NCBI GenBank assembly: GCA_032164295.1
Contig: JAJHTX010000001.1
Coordinates: forward strand, 2,914,001 to 2,978,000
DNA length: 64,000 bases
Reading direction: 5' to 3'
From: Inonotus obliquus
Taxonomy: Eukaryota > Basidiomycota > Agaricomycetes > Hymenochaetales > Hymenochaetaceae
The translations under genes were made by a program, and so were the position numbers. Every line of letters begins with the position of its first letter. Position 1 is the stretch's first letter. This document shows positions 44,354 through 55,148 of this stretch, piece by piece. Under the pieces are notes generated by a model that made no database searches, was not told the origin of the DNA, and worked only from the letters and a program-made list of their open reading frames with translations.

Positions 44354-45412
44354 ATGACAATGTCGACCGCTCTCTCAGCCACAAGCCTCGCAGTCACCGT
44401 CGCTCACGCAGTCACCTACCTCATCCGCCCACTCGCCACCCGTCTCTCCCACAGTACCCTTTCTGCTCTCCAAACATCACTGGAGGCAAGCCTCGCCGCA
44501 GCCTTCGCACCCACTTGGACTCCGCATGACCCTACCCATGGCTCCGGCCGTCGTGTCCTTAGCTTCTCTCCTGGCGCGTACCCGCCGAGGCCTGTCTACA
44601 AGGCTTGTGTGGCTGTTGGTGTCGACTGGGCTACGTGGAGTGCCGTGCTTGTGGACAAGGAGTTTGACCTGATTGTGGACCCTGGTTCCGTTTGTGTTCG
44701 TATTGCGCGTCCGTGGGGCCCGCCGTCATGCCTCAATGTCTGGTGCGCTGAGGAACAGCTCCAAGCACCTAATTTTGCCACAAAGGGTACACAGGTCCAA
44801 AGGAGCTGCGGCGTACGTACGCCGCAGCCAATTGCCGCAGCCCCTGTGCCCCAGGCTTCTCAAAAAACTTTTGCTCAGAGCTTGAATGAGTATGACGCCG
44901 CGGACGAGGAGGTCCTCTTCTCACTTATCGATGCCGAGATTCGTGAACCAACGTGGAAGTCGCCCGTTGTGGAAGCATTTCCTGCTCCGACTTTTGGTGG
45001 TGCTTTGTCACTCGCACCCGCTCATGGAGTTGCCGCCACTGCTACGCTTGCGAACCCGGCGGCGGCTTTCTTGGGTCACTCACGCTCTTCCTCTCGCTCC
45101 TCGGTGACTTCTGCGAGCACTACGAGCTCGTTTGTTTCTGACGACGCGGTATCCTCATGCGGATCGCTCTCAAGCGTCTCGACTGGTGCGTCTTCGTATT
45201 CGGACGCCGGTTCCAGCTCCACCTCGACCTCGGTATCTCAACTCGGGCATGGTCGGACCCGCTCGGCACGTGTATTTATTGACAAGAGCCGCACGGAAGT
45301 CACGCCGTACGATGGGGGGAAAACGACTGTGTTGACCGGCGGAGTAATGCTTGGTGCACCGGCCGTGCGCAACTCGCATGCCGCTTCCCGCAACAAGGTC
45401 CCGCGCTTCTGA
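44354..45412 (+). CDS. BTG/Tob-domain (anti-proliferative family) protein
   Basis: A single-exon gene of 352 residues. Residues ~30-120 match the BTG/Tob fold: the helix LQTSLEASLAAAFAPTWTPH (44469-44528), the box A-like HGSGRRVLSFSPG (44539-44577), a strand region VYKACVAVGVDWATW, and the box B-like FDLIVDPGSVCVRI (44664-44705), compared with LWVDPxEVSYRI in animals. In animals this domain binds the Caf1 and Pop2 deadenylases and promotes mRNA decay; the same role here is inference. The rest is disordered and Ser/Ala-rich (45050-45240). It ends GHGRTRSARVFIDKSRTEVT and ASRNKVPRF. The frame is open upstream to 44147, but ATG 44354 follows a Pro/Leu/Ser leader-like stretch and starts at the domain. 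A 24-bp perfect palindrome lies in the coding sequence at 44805. Confidence 0.7.
   Translation: MTMSTALSATSLAVTVAHAVTYLIRPLATRLSHSTLSALQTSLEASLAAAFAPTWTPHDPTHGSGRRVLSFSPGAYPPRPVYKACVAVGVDWATWSAVLVDKEFDLIVDPGSVCVRIARPWGPPSCLNVWCAEEQLQAPNFATKGTQVQRSCGVRTPQPIAAAPVPQASQKTFAQSLNEYDAADEEVLFSLIDAEIREPTWKSPVVEAFPAPTFGGALSLAPAHGVAATATLANPAAAFLGHSRSSSRSSVTSASTTSSFVSDDAVSSCGSLSSVSTGASSYSDAGSSSTSTSVSQLGHGRTRSARVFIDKSRTEVTPYDGGKTTVLTGGVMLGAPAVRNSHAASRNKVPRF
44805..44828. repeat. 24-bp perfect palindrome in coding sequence
   Basis: The sequence reads the same on both strands over 24 bases, centred on GTACGTAC, with GC-rich arms. It encodes part of RSCGVRTPQ in the BTG-domain gene and includes GTACGT, which resembles a splice donor. 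Confidence 0.9.
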
Positions 45413-46932
45413 GCTTGACATTTGGCTTGACCACTTGATCTTGCATTCGTTTCTTTGCGTTGGCTTTTTACTTCTCACGAAATGCGTTGGCATTTAGCTA
45501 GATCCGCACGACGGCTCTTTTTACATTTTCTTCTATTTCTTCCTTTTGACGACAGGCTTTGACAAGACGACGACGTGCGACGAACGTACACTATTTTTTC
45601 ACTTCTATCTTTTCCATTGGCATCCTAGCATCTATTGGCATTTGCAAAACTACGACAACCATTCAACGAATCCCCACTTGCACACAGCTTGTCATTTTTT
45701 ATTATTTCTGTTCGTGTAACGACGCTGTCGCGTCGAAGATTTCTTCTTCTCTTCTCCGACTCTCACCGTGTTTACTATTGTGTCTTGTGACTCTATCCAC
45801 AGAGTATCGGTCGATCGACGTGCACACACACCCCGAATGTGTATTCCTTGCCTGCTTGCATCCATTCAATCCGATCATTAATAGCAATCATTTATTTTAC
45901 TTTTTTTCCAACTCTTAAACGGGACTTTTGTTGCATTGATAGCCTTAAGGGCTTGTGTCTCTATACTTGTCTCCTATATAGCATAGCGGGTACATGGCGT
46001 ATTATAATCGATCTTTCACCTTTTGATATAGATTTGATTGAGTTGAGTGAGTGTATGCGCTCCTAACCTTGGGTGGTATTACTAGTTTTGGCAGTCCAGC
46101 TGACCAATCAGACCCTACTCTTGCACTTCATTTCGTCGTTTTGTCCGTCTACAGAAACCAGCTCGATGATGACGGATTGACTGTATTCTCGGTGTGCTTT
46201 CCTGTCTCTTCTCCCACTTCTCAGTCCTGGGTGGTGTGGTATGAGGGCTGGTAGAGTACTCCTTTTCTTGAAGAGCCTCGCCTTGAGTCTGGACGGTCTG
46301 GAATAGAGTGGGCTGTTCGGAATTTGGTTGGAGGGACATTTCGACATTCGACAGTCTAGAGTCTTGTTCTAGATGCCGGTGTGTTGTGGATGTTTTGTGT
46401 GGTGTGGGACATGTTTGGGGGGCTCGGATGGTGGATGAGTATGGTGTGTTCAGTGACTGGGGCAAGTTAGTGGGATGGGCGTCTGTATATATTTCTTACG
46501 TATTTTTATTGCAGTTTGACGAGTTCTACGTATAATGACTTGCTACCTTTGCGAATGGAACGCCGAGCGAGTCAGTTTTTCTCTGTGATGCGCGTGTTTT
46601 TCTTTATATTTTTTTGATTGAATGCAATGATGGGTGCTGAAGAGGCGTGTACGGAAGATCCGCGTTCGTTCTGCAGAGTAATTCAATTCCAAGAAGGCGT
46701 GCAGGGAGCTGTGGATGTGGAGCTTTACGGTCATCTTACTCTCCCATTCTCGTTCTTGACTTGATTTTGAACTGCTTCCTCGACTCCCGCTCGTCTTCTC
46801 CCGTTCTATCCTTTGCCACGTCCCGTAGTCCCGCAACTATTCTAAGAGGATTCTCGAGGCGAGGATTCACCGAACTATATATACCGTTAGGTGTTGGACA
46901 ACGCGAAATAGTCTCAACGTCGTGGTCCGGGG
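45413..46932. other. long intergenic region
   Basis: 1.5 kb with no convincing gene. The 119-codon frame at 45559-45918 is Cys/Ile/Phe-rich with no domain and lies in pyrimidine-rich sequence, probably the BTG-gene 3' untranslated region. The 97- and 116-codon minus-strand frames at 46115-46836 are also unconvincing. The right end holds the DinB-gene promoter. Confidence 0.4.
46876..46883 (+). promoter_or_regulatory. TATA-like box
   Basis: TATATATA lies 50-57 bases before the ATG at 46933 of the DinB-like gene. A role in transcription start is inferred from position only. Confidence 0.35.
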
Positions 46933-47956
46933 ATGCCAGTGCAAATCGTCGACTTAGCTTCTTCCCCTTCGACGGGCGTTGCGACAGCGATGGAAGTGAG
47001 GCAGAATCGGGTTAACGGAGCTCAGACTCGCGCATCCAAACCTCAAGTTAACGGGAACGGTTCCACTTCTGCTGCAGGAGATCCAAACCTGAGGTCACAA
47101 GAGGCGTCATTATCCGAGCCGTTAGACAACTTAGTCAAGGTGTCGGTTATATTGCTTCGTCAAGCTGTTGATTTGGTGAATGAGAGTTTGTGTGAGGATG
47201 GGCAGCTTATGATGGAGTCCAAGTTTATTCCTGGGTCTACCATCGGTACGTGGTCCTTCGTGTTGTACGTTGTCTGTTCAATGCTCATGCCGACTTGGAA
47301 AACAGGAAAGCACCTTCGACACGCGACGGATCATTTTTCGCTTTTACTTGATAGTCTTCATACAGAGTCTCGACAAGAAGGATCAACAGACGCAAAAACC
47401 CCAAGAAGAGAAAATGACACGCAAGCAGAGCTCGAACTAAGCTACGACGTCCGTGCTCGAGGTACGCCAATGGAAACCTCTCGTCTAGCTGCTCGAGAAG
47501 CTTTAGAAACCTGTATCACAAGACTAAGGAATGTCGCTACGAATGTGGAGAGAGATAGAGTTGTGAAGTTGACTGCTGTTACTCCGAGTATTGAGACGTT
47601 TAAAACGAGTTTTGGGAGGGAGGTGAGTACATCTTGGTTGTTTTTTGTCAAGCTTTGTCCGTGTGAGCTGAGAATTATGAATGTTTAGTTATGGTTTGCG
47701 GCGTTACATGCGGTGCATCATTGGTCCATGGTATGCCAAATATACTCTCTTCTTGTCTCCGCGCTTAATCCTATATGTTTAGGTCCGGGTAATAGCAGGT
47801 GAACTTGTGCGTCCTTTCCGATCTACCCCTGCTCTCCTGAACAACGAAGCTGAACTCTAATGATAGGGCATACGACTTGAAGACTCCTTCGGTGTAGCAC
47901 CATCCACTTTGGTATACCACGGTTCGGAAGGACCGTTAGGAAAGGCCAAGATATAG
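46933..47956 (+). CDS. DinB-like four-helix metal-binding protein
   Basis: A fungal protein with the DinB/YfiT four-helix fold, which usually coordinates a divalent metal through three histidines and often carries a small-molecule transferase or hydrolase activity. The N-terminus (~55 residues) is disordered. Helix 1 is LDNLVKVSVILLRQAVDLVN (47122-47181). After an intron, GKHLRHATDHFSLLLDSLHT (47307-47365) gives the first His cluster. REALETCITRLRNVATNVER follows, then across an intron FAALHAVHHWSMVRVIAGEL with the H-x3-H pair, and GIRLEDSFGVAPSTLVYH. The stop is at 47954-47956. Four introns; the last (GTGCGT..GATAG) was placed by requiring GELGIRLEDSFG. An ATG at 46993 would drop 20 disordered residues. 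The substrate is unknown. Confidence 0.75.
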
Positions 47957-48525
47957 GTTATTTGTTGTTAGACTTTGTCGTTTTTTTTTTCCGCCGAAGA
48001 AGAGAAGAAGCAAAGAGCAAGAAGTCTTTTGCGTCGAAGTGATGGTTGTTAAGCCGGCCGTAGATTCAAGGACCACCAGTTCGGGAATGCGTTTGTTTTC
48101 AGGTTTTTTTTTCAACTTCCTCTTTTGATTTTACTCTTGAGTCTTGTTCAAGATGTTTTCCGTGTTTCATGTTTGTATTCCATCTTTCTGTGCATAATCA
48201 CTTCGTCCTCCTCGCTTTGCTCGAAAGTACTGAACGTATAATATGTACTTGAAACACGTGTATTTTGTTCACGTCGGGTCGGCAGCTTACTGTAATTACT
48301 GTAAACTGAGTTCTTGTCTTATTTGGGGAGGATCGACGCGTCGATCTAAATTTAGTTCAGCATCAAACCTGACTTTGTGGTTGTCCCTAAGTAGTACGTA
48401 CCCTGCGGTGCCAGCGCTCGAGCAGCACGTCCTTGCTTCAGCTACCAGCTAGACTCAAAGTGACCTTCCCTTTCCTCTTATCCCTTCTCTTCTTCAGAAT
48501 AGTCCAAAGGTCCGAATAGCTGAAA
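47957..48525. other. intergenic region upstream of RPD3
   Basis: 569 bases holding the DinB-gene 3' flank (with a T9 run near 47980) and the RPD3 promoter. No gene and no recognisable control site. Confidence 0.4.
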
Positions 48526-51099
48526 ATGGCACAACCTATGGTCCCGATAGAAGGCGAATCGAAGAAACGCGTCGTAAGTCTTGTCTCGGTGGCTTGAATG
48601 GGGGAGATGTTGACTGTTTGATATGGTGTTGCTTGTAGTGTTATTTTTATGATCCTGATGTTGGAGGGTTTCATTATGGACCTGGACATCCGTATGTTTT
48701 GTTTTGCCTTTTGCGTTGTATGTGCTAGGCTTATTGAAGCGTGTCGGTAATGGGCGGAGGATAGGATGAAACCGACGAGAATACGAATGTGTCATTCGCT
48801 TGTCATGAATTATGGATTGTACAAGAAGATGGAGATTTTCGTGCGTCTAAGCTTCTCGTATCATTTCTACAGTGCTCCATGCTAACCGTTCATTTCAACG
48901 TTGCTCTCTCCTGCGAAACGATACCCGGTACTCGTCACTCCATTCGAAATGGGGATTGTATTTACCTCCACAACGAGTAGCGCGCTAAACCTGCAACAGA
49001 ACGTGAAATGACACAGTTTCATTCTGACGAATATGTGAAGTTCCTTAAGCGTGTTACACCTGCGAATATGGGTTCGTTCGTCAAGGAGCAGCATAAATGT
49101 AAGTCCAATCATTCCCTCCCTCTCCTTCTTTATCTATTTCCCTAGCTGGGCCTCGTTTGTGCTGACCGGTTTGCTTAGACAACGTCGGAGATGATTGTCC
49201 AGTCTTCGATGGCTTGTTTGATTACTGTTCCATTTCTGCTGGTGGCTCTATGGGTACGTATCTTCCATCATCCCCGATGAGTCTATTCTAAAGAGGAGGA
49301 AACGGTGAATAGAGGGTGCAGCGCGTTTGAGTCGGGACAAGTGTGATATTGCTGTTAACTGGGCTGGTGGCTTGCATCATGCGAAGAAAAGTGAGGCTAG
49401 TGGGTTTTGTTATGTGAATGGTACGTGTCTTGTGTCATTTTCTTTGCTCGTCTGTGACACTGAGTTCCTATTCAAGATATTGTATTGGGTATTTTGGAGC
49501 TTTTACGGTCCGTTCTTCTCTATAATTCCGCATTGGAGACATCCTGACAAAAGTTTCTTGATCAAGATACCACAATCGTGTACTTTACATCGATGTTGAC
49601 GTGCATCATGGTGATGGCGTTGAAGAGGCTTTCTACACGACGGATCGCGTTATGACCGTTAGTTTCCATAAGTATGGAGAATATTTCCCTGGGACGGGTG
49701 AAGTTCGAGTGAGTGGCTTTCAGAAGTACGAAGATAGTGTAGTGTGCAGATGCTAAGTATTCCGTGTAGGACATTGGCATTGGACGAGGACGAGGCTACG
49801 CACTGAACTTCCCACTACGGGATGGCATTACGAACGAAAACTACAAGTCAATCTTTGAGCCGGTAAGTATCATGCATTTCTGACCAATAAATTTAAATGA
49901 CTAAATGTTCCTGTAGGTCATCAGCGAAGTCATGCACGTCTACAATCCTGGTGCGATAGTCTTGCAATGCGGTACGGATTCACTATCTGGCGATAAGCTC
50001 GGGTGCTTCAACTTGTCTATGAGGGGTAAGTTGGTGTGCAGTTCTCGACCATGCGATTCTCATGAAGCAACGTTGTCGTAGGACACGCGAACTGCGTGAA
50101 GTTCGTCAAAACTTTCAACAAGCCTCTACTCATGCTCGGCGGAGGAGGGTATACGATGAGGAATGTGAGCCGTGCCTGGGCGTACGAAACTGGTCTTGCG
50201 GCGGGTGTGGAACTCGGTAGTGGTATGTCAACTCTACTGCGAGAAGTCCGGGAGTTTATTCATTGACTCTCGTAGACGTTCCGGTCAACGAGTACTACGA
50301 ATACTTTGGCCCTGACTACCAGCTCGACGTGCGATCGTCCAATATGGAAGACTTGAACACATCTGCGTATCTCAATCGCGTGAAAAGTATTGTCATGGAG
50401 AATCTCAGGTCAATAGGCGGACCACCGAGTGTTCAGATGATGGGTAAGTAGCACACATAGAAATAGTTTCCAAATGTACTGTCTCAACTAAACTACCTTT
50501 TTCGCCCAGATATACCCCGAATGCCTATCGACGAAGTTTTAGAGGATCCGAATCGCGATGAGGACATCATTCATCCCAACGAGCGACGGCCTATGCGACT
50601 ATTGGATTCATATATACAGCGGGACGATGAGCTTTCGGACTCGGAAGACGAAGGTGAGGGTGGAAGAAAGAACCACGCTCGACATCGTGATCCAGACAGT
50701 GTAGTCTCGCCAAGTGGACGTCGCTTCGGCGTTGGTGTTGGGATTATGGGTGCTGCACCTCCTGGTGTCGGGTCTGCTGCAGCCGCTATGGCGGGTGGAG
50801 CAGGCATCGCTGCAATTGGTAGCGGTGGACCAAGCGCGCATACAACGGTGGACGCCATCGTTCATCGGAAGAGCGTTCCATTGAGCGAGAGTGATGCCGT
50901 GATGGATGAAGAATCTGCACATGCAGATATTGATCAGGTTATGCTTGATGCGGATGAGAATCTGGGTTCCGATAGGACGACTCCTCCACAGGATATGGAT
51001 ATCATGGAGGTTGCTGATGAGAGATCGCCTATCACTGGTGCGAATGGAACAACCGCACAGGCTAATGGTGCGAAACCGTCAGACCTGGAAATAAAATAA
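48526..51099 (+). CDS. RPD3: class I histone deacetylase Rpd3
   Basis: Zinc-dependent lysine deacetylase, the catalytic subunit of Sin3 complexes in the nucleus. The N-terminus [20 protein letters not shown] is characteristic. Catalytic blocks are [20 protein letters not shown] (49361-49420), then across an intron [20 protein letters not shown] with the zinc-binding Asp and His (near 49570-49620), [12 protein letters not shown] (49974-50010) and [19 protein letters not shown] with the active-site Tyr (50134-50190). It continues [20 protein letters not shown] and the C-terminal IRPRMP-type region [21 protein letters not shown] long tail (50650-51099) is disordered, with a Gly/Ala-rich patch (50730-50830) and acidic clusters. 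All catalytic residues are kept. About ten short introns. The RAD14 gene starts only 166 bases downstream in the same direction. Confidence 0.95.
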
Positions 51100-51265
51100 T
51101 TTAATTATGTGATGTATATTGCTGTCGATATTTTTACTTCGTGTACTTGATGCTTCTTCGAGTGCATGGATGGTCTTGTCACGTATTAGGCATTAGTCAT
51201 GCACACGCCAATTAGGATGCATCTCTTGTCTTCTATTAGACTAGACTACTCCGTCCACTACCGTC

Positions 51266-52573
51266 ATGAACGACAACAGACCAGTAACTCCTCCACCACG
51301 ACAAGACAACTCTTCTCTCCGCGATGCCCAGCTGACGCCAGAGCAGCTAAGAAGGATAGAAATCAATAGGTTAAGAGGTTAGAACGCGCATGTCAGCCAA
51401 TCTGTCTTGTTAACTTCATAAGCTAATGTGCATAAGTCTTACAGCGAAGGCAAGACAACGCGAACGCGAACAAGCAGCAGCAGCTTCTTCGTCTTCGTCA
51501 AGCAATGTCACCAACGTGAATAACAAGAGACCGCTTGAAGTGACACCTGCCTCGTCCACTTCACCTACTGCTCCTCCTTCGAAGTCTGGTGCTGCTCGTC
51601 CACTTCGTCGGGACGCAAGACTTGGGAAATACTTCGACTATGATTTGTCGAAAATGGTTAATACAAAGGGAGGATTTCTCGTGGAAGATGAGAAGGAGGT
51701 AACGGAAGACCTGAGGGCGAAGGAACGAGAGAAGGAAAGGGAGAGAGCGATGCAGAATATAGAACCTCGTGCGTGTTGTTTCTGTCACACCGTGTTTGCT
51801 ATCATAATATACATTATTCTTTACCTTGTTTGGCTTTGGTGTAGAATGCTGACAGAACTTGGATGATGCAGCTATGTCATTGGATCCGACGAAGAACCCG
51901 AGATGTTCGGAGTGTGGAACTGTAGACATTGAGCAGACGTTCAGGAAGGTCTTTCGCTGTCTTGTATGCAATAGATGCAAAGACGAAAAGCCAGAGAAGT
52001 ATAGTCTTTTGACAAAGACTGAATGTAAAGAGGTCTGGTATTTGCTTCTTGCTGTTGTTGAAAGCGGGCTATTCATGATGACCTTGTCGTGATTAGGACT
52101 ATCTTCTGACGGATGGTGAGTTCCGAGCGTTTCTCAGGCTATGTCTATCAAATAGACGAAGGCTAACTAACTACTCCAACTGAATTACTCATCATTTTTG
52201 TTCGCCAGCGGAACTTCGGGACGAAGATCTCATGCCTCATCTCCTCAAACAAAATCCTCACGGTCGGACATACAGCAACATGATGTTATTCCTCCGATGT
52301 CAAGTCGAGGACTTTGCGTGGAAAAAGTGGGGTTCATCGGAGGCTCTCGATGCGGAGTATGAGCGCCGTGAGAGGGAGAAGAAAAAGAAAAAATCGAAGA
52401 AGTTTAAGCAGGGTTTGGATGAACTCCGCCGACGGACTGCCGAGAGTGTTTGGCAGAGACGGCAGGATGAGGAGCATAAGCATGTGTTTGGAGTTGTTGA
52501 GAGGGGGAATGATGGACAGGGTGTTCAGGTCTGTCATGAATGTGGGTTTACTATCGAGGTAGAGGAGTTCTAG
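51266..52573 (+). CDS. RAD14: nucleotide excision repair protein Rad14/XPA
   Basis: Damage-verification scaffold of nucleotide excision repair, binding DNA, RPA and TFIIH. The N-terminus has QLTPEQLRRIEINRLRAKAR, then a disordered Ser/Asn region. LRRDARLGKYFDYDLSKMVN and TKGGFLVEDE (51601-51695) are the fungal Rad14 core entry. The zinc finger is CSECG then CNRC with C-x2-C-x17-C-x2-C spacing, and an extra Cys inside (51901-51980). YSLLTKTECKEDYLLTDAEL crosses two introns, then NPHGRTYSNMMLFLRCQVED and FAWKKWGSSEALDAEY (52255-52360). A Lys-rich coiled region follows. The C-terminus adds a second pair, VCHECGFTIEVEEF, matching the TFIIH-contact zinc-like tail of XPA-type proteins. Four or five introns. 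Functional by all visible residues. Confidence 0.93.
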
Positions 52574-52876
52574 TCCTGGACGATCCTTGTTTGCTCTTCA
52601 CCGTTGGACGGACGGACGGAGATACATTAGGTACGCGCGCTTCATTTTTTTCATTCTACACCATTGACTTGGCTGACGCGCCTCCAGCATGTATACTTAC
52701 ATAGTTAGCTCATTGAAATGTTTCAAAACATTCGGAACAAACATCGCACCGTCCGATTTTTACGTTCTAGATGATTCAGGCGCCCGCCGTCCTAGGCTAG
52801 GTATATAAATCTGCCTGACTTCGGGTTAGTTGTGCAATAACCTCAACCTCGGTCATCGGAACCCAGCTGCTCTCCC
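52574..52876. other. intergenic region upstream of the thioesterase gene
   Basis: 303 bases holding the RAD14 3' flank and the thioesterase promoter, including a TATA-like box at 52802. Nothing else is seen. Confidence 0.4.
52802..52809 (+). promoter_or_regulatory. TATA-like box
   Basis: TATATAAA lies 68-75 bases before the ATG at 52877. Position fits a core promoter; inferred. Confidence 0.4.
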
Positions 52877-54407
52877 ATGTCGAGCATCGTAGAGAGTATC
52901 AGTAGGGAACTTGTTACTGATGCTACAGCAGTCGAGCAGGTTACCGAGAATACGTTCCTTTCGAGATCGCTTTGGACGCCGTTTGGGCATCCGAGTGTCT
53001 ATGGCGGGCAAGTGATGTCCCAGGCCGTTCATGCCGCCTCACTCTTTTCTAATGACTCGTTTGTGTTACATGTGCGTATTCAACTTTTGATCGAGCACTG
53101 AAGTGATCTGATATTTTCCTGCAGTCTTACCAGGTCAATACCATCGTTAATCAAGCCAGTGTTTCTTACGAGTCTGACACTCATTCCCATAGTGTACTTT
53201 TCTCTATTCAATGTCCAACGAGCAACCCGTCAAGTACAGAGTCTACCGGCTGAAGCACGGCCGGTCGTTCAGCTCATACATCGTCAAAGCGATCCAGAAC
53301 CGGAGGCTATGTATGGTCCTGACGAGTTGGTTCCAAAAGCCAGTGCCCGATTTCAGTTCAACACAAACACGACTCGGAAGTCCCTCGGTTCAATGGTCAA
53401 TACCCGCGAACATACCTCTCCCGGAAGAATTGGAGTCGGATATGGATTATTATCTCAGACAGAGCTTTGATGCGAAGGGTAAAATGAAGGAGGCGCTGCT
53501 CGGCATTGCTCAGGTATGCTGTTTGTATGTTGGGTTTAATTTATTTGCGTGACTTATAGTCCTTTTTCTTTACGTTAGGACAGGGAGCGAATTCCGATTA
53601 TTACGACTGTGACGAAAGAGTTTACGAGCCGAGATGGATATTTTATAAGTTTGAGATGGATGAAAGCTCCCGGGGCGCAAGGATACGGTCTGGATGTGCA
53701 GAAGGTTTGCCAGTTGGAATCCGTATTCCGATTGAATGAGACTTGCTGATGCTGAAATGTTTGTATAGTGCATACTGACGTATATGTCTGATTTCGACTT
53801 GTGAGTAGGCCGTCTAGATCTTTCCAAGTTGCCTGTACTGATAACGGGACGTACAATGTAGCATTGGAGTTGCTCCCAAGGCTCTTAATTTGAGACGACT
53901 TGGACGAGGTCCAGGGACAGTTGAAACTATTGTACGTACCACGGTTTAGCGACTTCTTTTATTCCTAGACTGACTCTTATTCGTATAGTCAACATTGAAT
54001 CACTCAATGCAGTTCTTCTGGTAGGTCCTTTACGTTTCTTTCCTAAAATAACGCTAAAAACGCCACACACAGTAATGAAATTGATTGTTCAGAATGGTTA
54101 TTATTCGTCGTACGTTCACCCCTCCCCTTTTCATTTTTTGTCCTGAATATGACTCAACTCCTGTATGTGATAGATGTCGGTACCGCGCACTGGATTTGGG
54201 AGAGCTTCCGTGTTAGGCAGGGTAAGGGCATGACTCGACCATTGCAGAATATTTCAGGACTAATTCTTTCCCTTTACCCTTTGGAATTCTCAGTTCTACA
54301 CGAGAGATGGTACTCTTGTCGCTGTGGCTACGCAAGAGGGTGTTGTTCGCGCATATGACGGTGAAGTAGATATGAATATTTCACATATAGTTCGTAGTAA
54401 ACTATAG
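52877..54407 (+). CDS. peroxisomal acyl-CoA thioesterase (TesB/ACOT8-like)
   Basis: Double hot-dog thioesterase that hydrolyses acyl-CoA to free acid and CoA, usually in peroxisomes with beta-oxidation. The N-terminal hot dog has FLSRSLWTPFGHPSVYGGQV and MSQAVHAASLF (52953-53050). Across an intron follow VKYRVYRLKHGRSFSSYIVK (53230-53289) and SFQKP-like WFQKPVPDF. The C-terminal hot dog has SDFDFIGVAPKALNLRRLGR, TISTLNHSMQFF (53990-54015), CNEIDCSEWLLFV, then VPRTGFGRASVLGRFYTRDG and LVAVATQEGVVRA (54300-54350). The protein ends HIVRSKL, a canonical PTS1 peroxisomal signal. In characterised members the third block reads LDHSM, where the Asp is catalytic; here it is Asn. The Gln of TQEG is kept. 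About eight introns. It may be a low-activity or altered thioesterase. Confidence 0.85.
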
Positions 54408-54687
54408 TTCATCATAAAGTATACCGAGTACCGAGTCTGCATAATATGATAGAATTTGACATTTATGGATATGGACTTACGCGTTGGACCCTGAGCGTGG
54501 TTGTTAAGCTGCTGAGTTAGAAGTGCATGGGAAAATATTATCAAATACTTTACAGCTGTGCTCTCGTGACACATTTTTGCCTCATCGTCGAACGTGTGGT
54601 CACCGTCGCCAACATCGTCGAGCCGTCGACACCAAAAAAACTCATCAAAAGTCAAATAATTAAGGACAAGAGTACTCGTTCGTCAAA

Positions 54688-55148
54688 ATGGTGTGCGCCT
54701 TTCACTGTTATTTGAAGTGTCTGTTGATGTTGTGTTATCTTAGACTCTCGCTGTCGACCTTCTTAACCCATTGCCTGAATCAGAGAAGAGGAGGCACAAG
54801 CTTAAGCGTCTCGTACAATCGCCAAATTCTTACTTCATGGATGTGAAGTGTCCTGGTAAGTTCCAATCGCTAGTTGAAAGTCTTTAAGATATACTGAGGA
54901 CATGTCTCCCACTCCCTATCACCTTCCACTTCGCTCTTGCTGTTGTTAAGGTTGCTTTGCCATTACGACCGTCTTTTCGCACGCTCAGACTGTTGTTACT
55001 TGTGGTGCTTGTGGGACTGTCTTATGCCAACCGACGGGTGGTAAAGCGAGACTTACTGAGGGTGCGTATATGCCGACAACATTCAAATTTAGTGGAAGTG
55101 TGCTGACTCAGATGTATGTTAGGTTCGTCGTTCCGTAGGAAGACTTGA
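54688..55148 (+). CDS. RPS27: 40S ribosomal protein eS27
   Basis: Small-subunit ribosomal protein with a C4 zinc ribbon. The coding exon 1 is only the ATG (54688-54690); a 53-nt intron (54691-54743) follows. The rest encodes [60 protein letters not shown] and [20 protein letters not shown]. Zinc ligands are the CPGC and CGAC pairs with the usual 14-residue spacing. About 83 residues, standard for the family. Two further introns lie after the CPG (from 54856) and near the C-terminus (acceptor at 55132). An intron directly after the start codon is also known in yeast RPS27A, where such introns often help expression. Confidence 0.93.

Noticed and set aside
45559..45918. 119-codon open frame after the BTG gene
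   Set aside because: Pyrimidine-rich composition, no domain and no splice structure; more likely a 3' untranslated region.
53159..53210. FLTSLTLIPIVY reading in the thioesterase gene
   Set aside because: It resembles the family YFL..PI.Y segment, but no normal splice pair places it in frame. The intron from the donor at 53135 to the acceptor at 53193 joins SYQ to the following exon in frame with VKYRVYRLKHGRSF.
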